A DNA stretch of 64,000 nucleotides from Hemerocallis citrina (GCA_017893485.1 CM030363.1:172572686-172636685), one strand, 5' to 3'; numbered from the stretch's first letter, positions 1-11,131 are shown. The notes: generated by a model from the sequence alone, not told the origin. Translations and numbers: made by a program.

Positions 1-1133
1 GAGCCATTTGGGAGACGAGTGTGAGGAGGAACTCTAGGAGAAAGTTGTGAGCTCCGAACTCGTTGAGAAGAGGTCCGCTTCGGAGAGAGCGGAGCAAAAA
101 GCTTGGCTCTAGAAGAGAGCCATTTGGGAGACGAGTGTGAGGAGGGACTCTAGGAGAGAGTTGTGAGCTCCGAACTCGTTGAGAAGAGGTTCGCTTCGGA
201 GAGAGCAGAGCGAAGAGCTTGGCTCTAGGAGAGAGCCATTTGGGAGACGAGTGTGAGGAGGAACTCTAGGAGAGAGTTGTGAGCTCCGAACTAGTTGAGA
301 AGAGGTCCGCTTCGGAGGCGAGCAGAGTGAAGAGCTCGGCTCTGAGGGAGAGCCATTTGTGAGACGAGTGTGAGGGGGAACTCTAGGAGAGAGTTGTGAG
401 CTCTGAACTCGTTGAGAAGAGGTCCGCTTCGGAGGCGAGTGGAGCGAAGAGCTTGACTCTAGGAGAGAGCCATTTGGGAGACGAGTGTGAGGAGGAACTC
501 TAGGAGAGAGTTGTGAACTCCGAACTCGTTGAGAAGAGGTCCGCTTCGGAGGCGAGCGGAGCAAAGAGCTTGACTCCGGGGGAGAGCCATTTGGGAGACG
601 AGTTTGAGGAGCAACTCTAGAGGAGAATTGTGAGCTCCGAACTCGTTGAGAAGAGATCCGCTTCGGATGTGAGCGGAGTGAAGAGCTCGGCTCTGGGGGA
701 GAGCCATTTCGGAGACAAGTTTGAGGAGCAACTCTAGAGGAGAGTTGTGAGCTCCGAACTCGTTGAGAAGAGGTCCGCTTCGAAGGTGAGCGGAGTGAAG
801 AGCTCGGCTCTGGGGGAGAGCCATTTGGGAGACGAGTTTGAGAAGCAACTCTAGAGGAGAATTGTGAGCTCCGAACTCGTTGAGAAAAGGTCCGCTTCGG
901 AGGTGAGCGGAGTGAAGAGCTCGGCTCTGGGGGAGAGCCATTTCGGAGACAAGTTTGAGGAGCAACTCTAGAGGAGAGTTGTGAGCTCCGAACTCGTTGA
1001 GAAGAGGTCCGCTTCGGAGTTGAGCGGAGTGAAGAGCTCGGCTCTGGGAGAGAGCCATTTGAGAGACAAGTTTGAGGAGCAACTCTAGGAGAGAGTTGTG
1101 AGCTCCGAACTTGCTTTTTAAGTGTGAGAATCA
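1..1133. repeat. Tandem array of about 117-bp units, nearly 10 copies
   Basis: Units begin with gagccattt near positions 1, 117, 234, 350, 467, 585, 701, 818, 936 and 1053. Each holds the blocks gtgagctccgaactcgttga and gaggtccgcttcgga. The period is close to 39 codons, so frames stay open on the minus strand, giving a spurious Ser/Arg-rich 39-residue repeat. The array lies downstream of gag in the retrotransposon's own orientation and is most likely its 3' untranslated tandem repeat, a known source of plant satellites. It is cut by the window edge. Confidence 0.9.
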
Positions 1134-1500
1134 ATGGTTGTAGGAGCAGTTCCGAATGGCGAACCACTTCTGACTCGCTTAAGAGCAAGTTATTTGAAGT
1201 GGAATCGAGCCAAGTGTTGGACTCCGAACTCGTCGTTAGAGGGATTCAACGGTTGTGGGAGCAATTCCGAATGGCGAACCACTTCTAACTCGCTTAAGAG
1301 CAAGTTATTTGAAGCGGAATCGAGCCAAGTGTTGGACTCCGAACTCGTCGTTAGAGTGATTCAACGGTTGTGGGAGCAATTCCGAATGGCGAACCACTTC
1401 TAACTCGCTTAAGAGCAAGTTATTTGAAGCGGAATCGAGCCAAGTGTTGGACTCCGAACTCGTCGTTAGAGCTTAGTGAGTTGCGGGAGCAGCCATGTAG
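1134..1500. repeat. Second tandem array, about 115-bp units, 3 copies
   Basis: The marker ttccgaatggcgaaccactt recurs at 1150, 1265 and 1380, giving a 115-bp period. It shares the block ctccgaactcg with the neighbouring 117-bp array, so the two are probably diverged versions of one ancestral repeat. The copies are nearly identical, suggesting recent expansion. Confidence 0.9.
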
Positions 1501-1689
1501 AAGAAGCTGGACTCCGAACTCACCATTTAACGAGTCGTAGATGTGACTCGAAGAGATAGAGAAGAAGCAAGAGCAATGATTTTTAATAAAAATGTAAAGT
1601 TTTATTGAGATAAACTAAGTGGTCGCTTCAATAGGGCGAGCCATTATTACATGTTGTTGGCCGAGTTACAAGCATCGGCCTTATTGAAA

Positions 1690-3520
1690 ATCAAGATCCT
1701 ACTTCTACAATAAGGTGAAGACCTCTTGGGAGGAGTTGGGAGATTCTGAGTCTTGAGGCTTGGCGGGCTTTTTTATTCGCTTGTTTGCTCCTCAGGGGAG
1801 AAGCTCGGCCCCCTCTTTTTGGACAAACTTGGTCAGGTTCCCCCACTGTATGAGTTCTTCGATCTCCTCCTTCAGAGCCCGACAATCATCTGTGTCGTGG
1901 CCGTGGTACCTGTGAAAGCGGCACCACTTATCTTTGTTCCTCTTCTTGCCAGGGGTATTCATTCTAGGGGGAGCGCGGAGTAGTCCTTCCTTGTCCACCT
2001 CCATAAGGACTTCTGATATATTAGCAATGAGGGGGGTGAACTTCTCAAAACGTGGAGTCAAACAGCGCTAGCCATTACTGTCCTTCTGGGATTTTTGGGA
2101 CCCCTCTTCACTTGTGTTCTTCCGTTTGTTACCGGAAGATGTCTCCTCAAGAGCAAGGTGGGTTGAGAGCCTCTTCCACTCGTATGTACTTCTCCACCCT
2201 AAGTAGGAGCTCTGAGAAGTCCCGATGAGGCTTCTTGGCAAGGGATGCCCTGAGGTTGGCATTAGTGACGTTGCGCTCGAATGCGACAGAGGCTACTGAC
2301 TGGTTGAGGGAGGGAATGGACCGGGCTTCAGCGGTGAAGCGTCGAACGTAATCTCTTAGGCGTTCACCCTTTTCTTGGTTGAGGGTCACCAGAGATACAC
2401 TTGTTTTCTCAGCTCGGCGGCTACTCACGAAATGAGTAAGGAAGAGCCCTTCAAACTGATCGAATGAGAAGATGGAGGCCGGGCCGAGTCGAGAGTATCA
2501 CTCTCATGCAGACCCCTTCAGCATGGTAGGGAAGATCTTGCAGAGGAGGGCGTCTGAAGCATGGTGGATCATCAAGAGAGTTTTGAAACTCTCTATGTGA
2601 TCTGCGGGGTCCGACTCCCCGGTATACGTCTCGAGGTGAGGCGGCTTGAAGTTTTCTGGGATGGGGGCCTTCATGATAGTGCGGGATAATGGAGGTCTGC
2701 TCGGGCAGAAGTTTGTCGCCCGTTTCTCTTCTTCCCTGTTAATTCGGCCGAGGCGTCTCTCCATCTCGTGGAGACGGCGGTAGACCGAGTCTTCTCTTTG
2801 ATCAGACCTTGCCGAGCCCCAGGACTCATCTTCGTACGAGGGTGGACTGGGGCTACGGCGATGGTAGCTTGGAGATGGAGGAGGACTGAGAGTTTGAAGG
2901 CGATGGCTCCTAGTTGGCTCATGAGTAGGTGGCCTCTGGTCGTTCTTTGGGGTAATATTGAGGGCCCTTAAGACTGTCGCTTGGAAGTCTTGAAGATCTA
3001 CCCTTTTGACTAGTGTCTCTCCAGCTTGGCGGTTCCTATATGTGGCTCGGCTTACTGGAGAATGAGTTCTCCGCCGATGACGCTGAGGGGACTCTCTTTG
3101 CCTCCTCGGGGGAGGGGATCTTCTAGTCCTCGGTCGGCGGGGGGTTCGGATTCTTGAAGCCCCTGAGTTCTCGGGTTGATGGACTCCACCAAGGGCTCGC
3201 CATCCATTCAGGCGAGTTTTGAGGTCAACCCCCTTTTGACAGTCGGCAATCACTTGACGAAGATCCCATTCGGGAGGGCTTTGAGAGGCCATAGATCTAA
3301 CTGAAGGATTGGGACCCGCGACTTGATTATGAGGAGGATGTTGCTTCGGACGACTCCGACGGGAGCGCCCCTGGGCAGCCCCCCGAGACCCTGGAGGGGC
3401 CTGTTGCGTAGGAGCACCTTGAACTGGAGGAGGGAGAGGAGGAAGAGAAGTGGTTCTTCGGTTGGAGACCGCTGCCTTCCCCTTCTGTTTTGGATGCATG
3501 GGTGGAGAAGATCTGACCAA
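1690..3520 (-). pseudogene. Ty3/Tat gag polyprotein, broken
   Basis: Gag is the structural protein that packages retrotransposon RNA in cytoplasmic virus-like particles. The N-terminal part (3520 to 2504) is basic and Pro/Arg-rich and ends in the conserved Tat gag stretch around ETYTGESDPADHIE. The retrotransposon-gag core continues at 2428-2147 (FTAEARSIPSLNQ and following). The C-terminal part at 2061-1792 has the Cys/His box CRFHRYHGHDTDDC. Between core segments the frame meets two nearby TGA stops (about 2490-2505) where the related element at 22851-23546 has Arg and Trp codons, so both look like simple C-to-T or G-to-A decay. Other breaks lie near 2140 and 2065. An AATAAA-like signal on the minus strand near 1595-1600 may end the transcript. 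No pol follows. Confidence 0.8.
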
Positions 3521-3550
3521 CGGGAAGAGGGGAGGCCGCTATTCATTTGT

Positions 3551-3568
3551 TTCCCACAGACGGCGCCA
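3551..3568 (-). other. Primer binding site
   Basis: On the minus strand this reads TGGCGCCGTCTGTGGGAA, three bases inside the 5' LTR. TGGCGCCGTC matches the complement of a plant tRNA 3' end of the ...GACGGCGCCA type (tRNA-Asp-like, from memory). Its place next to the LTR sets the element's orientation. Confidence 0.8.
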
Positions 3569-3571
3569 ATC

Positions 3572-4190
3572 TGTTGCCGCTAAATTTGGTGTGAGGGCAA
3601 ACAGATAGTATTTGTGGATTCTTAGGAAAACTGAATAGCAAACCTGTATACCTGTTCCGTCGGAGTTTGACGCTGACTCCTGCCGTACACCTGCAAAAAG
3701 TGCGAGACACCGGGGTTGTTCCCGGCGACGCACCCTCTGACGCTCAAGTCAGTAATCAGGGATGATTAAGAAAGAGCGTAAAAACTGGCAAAAGATTGAT
3801 TACCTCTTAATGGAGATGGATGGGGGGTATTTATAGGCGTCTTAGGGATCAGATTAGGAATGTAATCCCCGTGATCTGATAAGGAATATAATCCCTGTAA
3901 ACAGATTAGGAATGTAATCCCCAATTCCAGTGGAAGGATAGATGTGAATCAGGGTCGTTGATTAGTATCAATCAGAGATCCTGATCCTATCCCTCTGGAT
4001 CGGGTTTTCTGCTGGTTGAAACCCGCACCCGATTGAGGTGGATCCGTTTGTGGGTTATTGGATCTTTGATGGAGAGATCCAATATCCATTTCAGACCCAT
4101 TGGTAGGTGAAATTACTGTTTTACCCCTGAGCTTTAAGATTCGTGTCCGATGTGAATGGTCCCGATTTAATCCTATTTTTAGCCATATCA
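3572..4190 (-). repeat. 5' LTR of the left Tat element (619 bp)
   Basis: On the minus strand it begins TGATATGGCTAAAAAT and ends GGCAACA, the usual TG...CA ends. A TATA box (CTATAAATA on the minus strand) lies near 3830. The same LTR family recurs at 59697-60290 with strong similarity over its whole length, including identical outer ends. The flank at 4191 is intron DNA of the ubiquitin-protease gene. Confidence 0.85.
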
Positions 4191-4272
4191 GTGAGTATCA
4201 TCAAATTGTTGAAATTATACGTAATGGTATATCTACATTACCAACAAAATAATAGATGCATTGAAAACTTAC

Positions 4273-4811
4273 AAGAAGATTTATGCTTCCCACTTTGCAA
4301 ATACGCAGCAAAAGGCTCCGTATACGTCAGACACTGCAGAACGGAATTCAAAAAGCACGTGTTCCCAAGATTGGCCAAGCCAGCACCCTACAAATGCAAC
4401 ATCACATCAAAAGGAACCAACTTTGTGACTAGAACATCAGATCGACTAACAAAACCCTAAAAAGTTTTTTTTTAAAAATAAAAAACTCACGATTCTTCGA
4501 AAAGTAATCTGAAAGCTGAGCTCTGGATCAAATCCACCGTCTGATCTCTTCGCCGACTGAGAAGGAACGGGCGCCGCCGCCATCGATCTCTGAGCCTGGG
4601 AGTTTGATGGGTTTAGGGTTTCGAGGTGGAATTTGCGGGAATCGGAGGAGGAGTTTGAGATCGGGGAATAAGGTTTTCTTTCTAGATGGAACTCGATCTT
4701 CCTAGAAAATAGGGAATTGTGCAGGGAGACGGCGGCCGCCAACGTCGATGACACATCAGAAGACGCCGGTGGTAGTGGCGGCGGCAGAAGATCCGTTAGA
4801 TTCTTGGCCAT
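4273..4811 (-). CDS. Ubiquitin-specific protease, exons 1-2 only, gene interrupted
   Basis: A cysteine protease that removes ubiquitin from substrates. Exon 1 is 4811-4491 (start ATG at 4811; 107 codons; Pro/Ser-rich N terminus starting MAKNLTDLLPPPLPP). A 103-bp intron (donor GTGAGT at 4490, acceptor TTTGTAG) leads in phase 0 to exon 2, 4387-4273, which encodes the catalytic Cys box NLGNTCFLNSVLQCL followed by TYTEPFAAYLQSGKHKSS. The cysteine of GNTC is the expected nucleophile. Exon 2 ends at a good donor, TTGTAAGTTT. About 80 bp into intron 2 the Tat LTR begins (4190). The His box and the rest of the catalytic domain must lie left of the window, so splicing would have to cross the whole retrotransposon. 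The Cys box resembles the plant UBP15/UBP23-like groups; subfamily not decided. Family confidence is high; expression is unknown. Confidence 0.85.
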
Positions 4812-5019
4812 CGGATTGGTAGATCCTAGGGTTTTTGGGTCCCCTATTCTCTCTCTTCGTTTCTGTTTAATGGCTCGGGATTTTTTATTTTTTATTTTTT
4901 ATTTTTTGGATTTGTTGTTCACACGGCCGATAAGAGGGGTTCGATCTGAGGGGAGTACAGATGTATATAAACCCGATACCCTTGTTGATTAGTTACGGAT
5001 ATTTATTTATTTTATTTTT

Positions 5020-5547
5020 CGGTTTTTAACATGTATGTCCCTAACAAATATGTGAATATCACATATAACCCTCACAAATGTGTATTTTTACATTTACCCC
5101 TAATAATGTGTATCCAACCTCTTAGTTAACCATTAAGTTAAAACTACTTTAAAAACATAAAAATTTATGAAATATAAAGTTATGTTTAATAGATTTTATG
5201 TAAAATGACTGAAATACTCTTCATCTACTAGTTAAGTTTATTCTTCTTACTTTTTATACACTAAATCATCTATAAAATCAATTGAAACAAATCAATCTTT
5301 TTCAATTTTTCTTCAATTTTCTTAATAAATGGACAAATTTATTCTGTATAATTTCATATTCTTCATCATGTTTTCTAGCCAAATTCGCTACTATTCTTAT
5401 AAGTTTCAATTACACGTAGTTTTAGGCAACTTTTAGGGGTACATCAGAAATGAGCTCATATTGTTAGGGGCATATATGAAAATACACATTTTTTAAAGAC
5501 ATATATGATATTAGCATATTTGTTGGGGGCATACATGTTAAAACCCC
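5020..5547. mobile_element. Non-autonomous TIR element (MULE-type MITE), 528 bp
   Basis: The ends are long imperfect inverted repeats: the left starts cggtttttaacatgtatg and the right, reversed, starts ggggttttaacatgtatg, with similarity over about 90 bp. Both sides carry the 9-bp repeat tttattttt (5011-5019 and 5548-5556), the size expected for Mutator-like elements, although the motif is low in complexity. There is no coding capacity. It lies upstream of the ubiquitin-protease start codon. Confidence 0.7.
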
Positions 5548-5556
5548 TTTATTTTT

Positions 5557-6906
5557 TAATAGTATTTTTTACTTGTGATGCACATTTTGATAAGAGTTGG
5601 AGAATTTCACGTGTGATATGCGTGTTAAGAAATTTCGATTGAATCTTGATTGTATTAATTTTGGAGTTAAATTGAATATTATACTACTCATATTTGATGG
5701 ATCTTGATGCTTTAACTAAGAACAAATAATTCCAGCACAAACCTCACGTTAACTTGCAAATTTTGGAACCAAGTTTTTTTTCTTGTGTTTTGAACCTTCT
5801 GTTTGTGGACTGCTCTGTGTCTGCAGCTAAACAAAACAGACAAGACAGAGAAGAAGAAGAAGAAGAAGAAGAGCATTTCGCCAAAAAATATTTACTGGTT
5901 GTTTGATAAGTTTTGAACTCTTCAAGGTTCTTGTGTCGTTTTCTTCTGGATCAGTTACAGAGAGGAAATTACTTAATCAATACATTGTATTAAGACCAAA
6001 GTGGCTTGCGACTGCGATTAATAAAAAAAGAAATGTATGTGCTTATGAGTGCTGTTCTTGTATGCATTCACTGAACTCGAATTTTTTAATGAATTGAAAA
6101 GTTTCAGCTGCAAATTGCCAAATGATTCTCATGTGGAAATCATGTTTGTTTTTGGCCTCTTTGGTATCAAAAATCAAAAGATAGTCAAATCCATCAATAG
6201 GAATGAATGTAACACCACTTTCTGGGTGGTCCATCACTCTGAAAAACTTAATGTCATTGTCTATTATCTATTGGCTCTCAGTGTAAGGTGATGAGTAAAA
6301 TTTTTACCTATTTTTTATTACTTTTTTATACATTAAAATTATAAGTTCTTATTGATTTTTTCAAATTTTATCTTATTTCTACTTATTTCTATTTATTTAT
6401 TTGATTTTGTAGGAATGAGATATATAGGTATAAAATATGAGCGTTTTTTATAAAATCATTGAAAAGAATAAGGATAAAGATTTCCAAAATTCAAATTGAT
6501 TTTACTGGAAGATTTATGGGAGATTTATTAAGCACTCAAATGTACACATTTTTGAATTGCCTTTTTGAAGAACCAATAGAAAATATTATAGTCAAGCACG
6601 ATTAAATTAAAATTTTGTAATACAAAATTAAAGGAAAAAATTTATACAGTATTGAATTGAAGAGTAGGTGAATTTGAATTAAAAGTAGTTAATTGATTAA
6701 TTTAAAATTAATTAAATTAATCTTAATCTATAAATTTTAGCTAATTAATTAATTAATTATCTAATCCTAAATTAATTTAACTAAATCTAACTCTGCTATT
6801 GACCTATATAAAGTGGCGGCTGCACATGATAGAAACCAAGGAAGGTGGGCGGCACCATATTCGAAGTGGCTGGAAAGAAAAGGGGAGGAGGAAAGAGAGA
6901 AAGGCT
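5557..6906. other. AT-rich intergenic stretch, no convincing gene
   Basis: The region is very AT-rich. It contains a (gaa)n tract near 5850-5873 and one exon-like minus-strand open stretch at 6043-6237 preceded by TTTTTCAG, which I cannot assign. From about 6790 a TATA-like cctatataaag and purine-rich DNA look like part of an old LTR interrupted by the element at 6916; the same sequence appears to resume after 8095. Confidence 0.5.
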
Positions 6907-6915
6907 CAGGTGGAT

Positions 6916-8086
6916 ATATATAGTTTTTTCAAAATGACCCACTTTAGAAAGTATTTTACCAAACTGACCCACTTTCGAAAGTATTTACCAAACTGACCTT
7001 TTGATGGAAAAATCATCGCTATTTGAGATGGTGAGTGTAGTTCTATGATTTTCTCCAACACTTGAAAAAATCTTTCAAAGTTACAAAATCTAAAGACAGA
7101 CTCGCTATCCGAGATATCGAGTTCATTTGAACTACACTCGCTATCAGATAGCGAGTGTAGTTACATTCATTTTTCAGAAAAATTGTGAATATACAATTTA
7201 TACCTGAAATGTATATAACTACATTCGCTATCTGAGATAGCGAGTTCATTTGAACTAGACTCACTATCTCATATAGCGAGTATAGTTGTATTCATTTTTT
7301 TAGAAAAAAATTGAATATGCATTTTCTACCTGAAATGTATATAACTACACTCGCTATCTGTGATAGCGAGTTCATTAGAACTAGACTCGCTATCTCAATA
7401 GTTATATTCATTTTTCAGAAAAATTTTGAACATACAATTTTCTACCTAAAATGTATATAACTACATATAGCGAGTGTAGTTGTATTCTTTTTTTTAGAAA
7501 AATTTTGAACATACAATTTCTACCTGAAATGTATATAACTACATTTGCTATCTGGGACAACGAGTTCATTTGAAGTAAAGTTGTACTTATTTTTTCAAAG
7601 AATTTTTTAACATAAAATTTCTACGTGAAATGTATATAACTACACTAGCTATCTGAGATAGCGAGTTCATTTGTAGTTGTACTCATTTTTTCAGAGAAAT
7701 TTTGAACATATAATTTCTACTTGAAATGTATAGACCTACACTCGCTATCCGAGATAGCAAGTTAATTTGAACTAGACTCGCTATCTCAAATAGCGAGTGT
7801 AGTTGTACTTAATTTTTTCATCGAAATTCCGAACATGCAATTTCTATATGGGATGTGTATAACTACACTCGCTATCTGAGGTAGCGAGTTCATTTAAACT
7901 AAACTTGCTATCTCTGATATCTGCGAGTGTAGTTATACTCATTTTTGGAGAAATTTTGAACATATAATTCTACTTGAAATGTATAGAGTTACGCTCGCTA
8001 TCCGAGATAACAGTTCATTAAATAGTTTCGAAAGTGGGTCAGTTTGGTAATACTTTCAAAAAATGGGTCATTTTGGAAAAAAATTC
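6916..8086. mobile_element. Non-autonomous MULE with internal palindrome array, 1171 bp
   Basis: A perfect 9-bp target duplication, caggtggat, flanks it (6907-6915, 8087-8095). The terminal inverted repeats share caaaatgaccca near the tip and ccaaactgacccactttcga about 40 bp in. The interior (about 7020-8010) is an array of diverged 110-150-bp units: a 23-bp palindrome (half-site ACTCGCTATCT, one central base, reverse complement), then a spacer with attttgaacatacaatttct and acctgaaatgtatataacta. There is no coding capacity. The TIR resembles that of the transposase-encoding MULE ending at 38908 (both end aaaaaattc on the plus strand), which could supply transposase in trans. Confidence 0.85.
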
Positions 8087-8095
8087 CAGGTGGAT

Positions 8096-9023
8096 TGCGG
8101 CTAAGAAGAAGATTTCGGAAGACAGAGAAAAGAGGGTACGGATTTTGAGGCTAGAGAAGAAGAAAAAGAATGTAGCAACTTCAAAATTTCGGCTTCCAAC
8201 TTCGGCTTTCAACAACAACTAGTTCTCTCTTCTCTCTTCTAATTTTTATTTATTATTATGCAATCCAAAACAATGTTTATTAGTTTCAATATTATCATGA
8301 ACTCATTTTTATTTTCTATGACTTCGATGTAGCCTAGTTTTGAGAGCAATTCTAATTTCATGTTATTTTATTTTTCTATTTTTTCATTGTTGTGTGTTTA
8401 ATTTTTTTCTTAATGCTTACAATTGTTTGACCAACTATTGTTTGATTTATTGAATCATGGGCAGACCGAGAGGTAATTTATGATTTAGAATTATAGAATT
8501 AAACACCATTGATTTATTGAATCATGGGGAGACCAAGAGGTAACTCGTGATTTACTGCAATTAATGTGACTGTAAAGAAATTCATAGAACTTAATGAATC
8601 TTCAATTAATAAAATATGCATAGAGATATGACAAATTGTTAGTTGGAGACATGTTTGGTGTTGTTCGAAAGAAAACATTGAATAAATAGGGGATTTTGGT
8701 ATACAACTTGGAAAAGTAGAATTTCTAGCTACATGGAATTATGAATTGTGATGGATTTACTAGGTAAAATCAAAAGCCGTAGAACTAGCTTTGCTATTAA
8801 CAAACAACAAAATTTTAGATTTTCATTCTTTTTAATTAGGTTAGTTAGTTCTTTAGATTAATTTAACTTAGTTGCTTTCTTTATCAAATTTTGATTTTCC
8901 AAATAGTAGTTAATCTACTAAATTTCGGTACTTGGTAAAATAATTAGTGTTTGTGGGTTCGATTCACTTTTCACTTAAATTATACTACTTGTTGCGATTT
9001 TGTACACTTGCAAATTATCCCAT
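8096..9023. other. AT-rich region, probable remnant of an old LTR
   Basis: No gene is seen. A short direct duplication, gatttattgaatcatggg, occurs near 8447 and 8507. The right part (cttgttgcgattttgtacacttgca near 8989-9013) resembles the 3' end of a Ty3-type LTR. The Copia LTR starts just after it. Confidence 0.35.
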
Positions 9024-9657
9024 CATAAGGATTATAATGAGAGACATTGAGTTATGCGATAATCAATCTCCATGAACAACCAAGCAAGTAGACCACACCA
9101 AGCACACAAAAGCACACAAGATTTATTCAGGTTCGTTGAACCTAATCCGGGGGGAGAAATAACCGATATATTATTCAACTAGAGAAGATATAAAAGTTAT
9201 AATCACTCTCACTAAGAACCTATCTATCTCTCAAGCCTCACTAGATGATACTCTGTTGTTTACAATAGAAACTCTCAGATGAAGTACTACCTCTCATGAG
9301 GTCATTACATTATTATATAGAGATCCAGAGAAACCCTAAGTTTGTAGTCTTGATCCAACACTATTTGATATACCCTGAAGAGCAAGCCACACGATAGGAG
9401 TCGTACGGTCTTACTTGGAGGAGAAGTTGAACTCAAACAGATCCCCAAGATCAAGCTCAAAACTGCTGTTGCACCGCCGTCGGTCGACTATTCCTAAAAT
9501 CGAGCCATGCTCTGCCTGGTTGCAGTCGACTGCTATATGTCACCCATTCTACGCTAGAAAATAGCAACGCTTCGTCTCCAATATTCGCTTCGAACCTCTT
9601 CTCACTTCACTAGTTTCTCTTCGCATCAAACCTAGTATGCAAGACAAAAACCAAACA
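9024..9657 (-). repeat. Copia 3' LTR
   Basis: It matches 11132-11784 along its length, for example ctatctatctctcaagcctc, ctctgttgtttacaat and gccatgctctgcctggttgc. It carries two GTCGACT motifs (near 9483 and 9528) that also recur in the unrelated solo LTR at 19812-21330. The left boundary is uncertain by about 30 bp. Confidence 0.75.
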
Positions 9658-10060
9658 ATCTCCACCTTGGATTACTTACTCATGCTTCCACACATGTGTA
9701 ATTAATTGCCTTTAGACTCTTTCCTTTCTTTTCTTGCAAACAATGTGATTCAATGGCTTATTCGGCTAGTCAAATTTACCCCCACCTATTATTTTAAAAA
9801 TAATATGCCCCTTCCAAAACACACCCAGTAGGTGTCAGAGGTGCCACCCTCCGCACGAACTCCACCTACCTCGAGGCATCCTTCACCTTTCGATAATATT
9901 CAAATGTCGGGATAACTTTGATGATTCTAATGGCGGTGAATTAGATGATTCTTTAGGAACATTGGGCTTCAAATCACTTGTACAAGATTTTTTGTTCCCA
10001 CAAAGCTTGTACAGGTTGTGTTGAATACCCCTCCTTCCCCTCATCACCTATTGATGACCT

Positions 10061-10339
10061 TTACATACTAATAAAACTCCACCTCGAACTATGTACCTGC
10101 AGCCTCGTGCTTTCAGAGTTCTCAAGGATATTAGGTTCTGTTTCAACAAAGGAATATGCACGACCTTTTCCAATGTGAACCACTTTCCATTTGACATCTC
10201 CAACTAAACTATTCAAACAATGACCTGTTGTAGATTTGTAAGTAGCAAACATCTCACTCTTGGAGCAAATATGAGAAGAACTACTCGAATCAAGAAACCA
10301 GCCAAAATCACATCTATAGAACTTGAAACAAGAAGACAA
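10061..10339 (-). pseudogene. Copia protease remnant
   Basis: The minus-strand reading has WFLDSSSSSHIC, corresponding to the Copia aspartic protease signature W-[IL]-L-D-S-G-[CA]-S-x-H. The glycine after the catalytic Asp is replaced by Ser, so it is probably inactive. It follows gag in the expected order and stops before any integrase domain. Confidence 0.65.
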
Positions 10340-10386
10340 TATAAGTTATCACCTGATTCAGTGACACTGATTATGTTGACACCCTT

Positions 10387-11064
10387 CTAATTCAATAACT
10401 TGCGACAATCCCTCTTGTAATGTCCAATCCCTCTAAAACGGTAGCAGCGGATCTGGCCCTTACGCGCACTTTTTCGTCCAATTGAAGTTCCCTCCACATC
10501 CATGCAACTCATAGAAGTATACACATATTTTTTATTCTCCTTCCAAAATTTATCCTCCTTCAAGCCCTTGATCACACCATCCATCGAGCGCATGGTGATT
10601 ATCAAATGATCATACCAATCTGACAGTAAATATATCAAGTTAAAAGATTTAACCTCTTCGCTTAAATTATCTTCGTTTATTACCCTCAACTCAGAACACC
10701 TTATTGAATTCCACCATATGATTTTGAAGAGCAGTACATTCCTTCTTTGAGAAACGAAATAATTTTCTCTTCCAGTATATCCAATCCAGTAATGATGATC
10801 CATGTAGTCAATTCCGAGTCTCGCCCACAGACTCGTCATACTTTTCTCCTCAAGCAAGTTGCACTTGACTTCGTCCTCTAATGAAATTTGGATTAAACTT
10901 AAGGCTTTTAAACAAATCTCATCCCACTTCTCCTGCTTCATGTCAGTTGGCTTCCATTTATGTTCTTCTAGGGAAAGATGCAAGCTCTTTTGAACTAATA
11001 CGTCGTACATGTCCACCTTCCAGAGATTAAAGTTATTCTTACCATCAAACTGCTTGATCTTCAT
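10387..11064 (-). pseudogene. Copia gag (UBN2-type) remnant
   Basis: The protein begins MKIKQFDGKNNFNLWKVDM, the hallmark of plant Copia gag. It runs about 225 residues through the conserved LLSDWYDHLI segment (normally L-P-x-S-[WY]) to a CCHC-like knuckle CYRFRGIGHYKRDC. The second cysteine of the knuckle is replaced by Phe, which should abolish zinc binding. The open frame is uninterrupted. Confidence 0.8.
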
Positions 11065-11131
11065 GAAACTCTAATATGTTTTCTTCTCCAAGGAACTCAA
11101 GCAACCTCCGAAATGCGGGGTAAAAGAAATT

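Larger units (their letters stand above)
1..4190 (-). mobile_element. Tat-lineage Ty3 LTR retrotransposon, 5' part (left end outside window)
   Basis: The element is read right to left. In order it has a 5' LTR at 3572-4190, a primer binding site at 3551-3568, a decayed gag at about 1690-3520 and satellite-like tandem repeats at 1-1500. No protease, reverse transcriptase or integrase lies between gag and the repeats, so this copy looks gag-only, unless pol lies beyond the left edge. A close relative of its LTR occurs at 59697-60290. It is inserted in an intron of a ubiquitin-specific protease gene. The right target-site flank is gtgag (4191-4195); its partner is outside the window. Lineage is inferred from gag sequence, the primer site and the 3' tandem repeats typical of Tat elements. 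Confidence 0.8.

Noticed and set aside
109..1188. Long minus-strand open frames (359 and 207 codons) rich in Ser/Arg
   Set aside because: They are translations of the 117-bp tandem repeat in two frames; no domain, no promoter, and composition follows the repeat.
6043..6237. Minus-strand frame containing HPESGVTFIPIDGFDYLLIF, with a possible splice acceptor
   Set aside because: It looks protein-like but I cannot assign a family, find flanking exons or a donor; kept only as a note.
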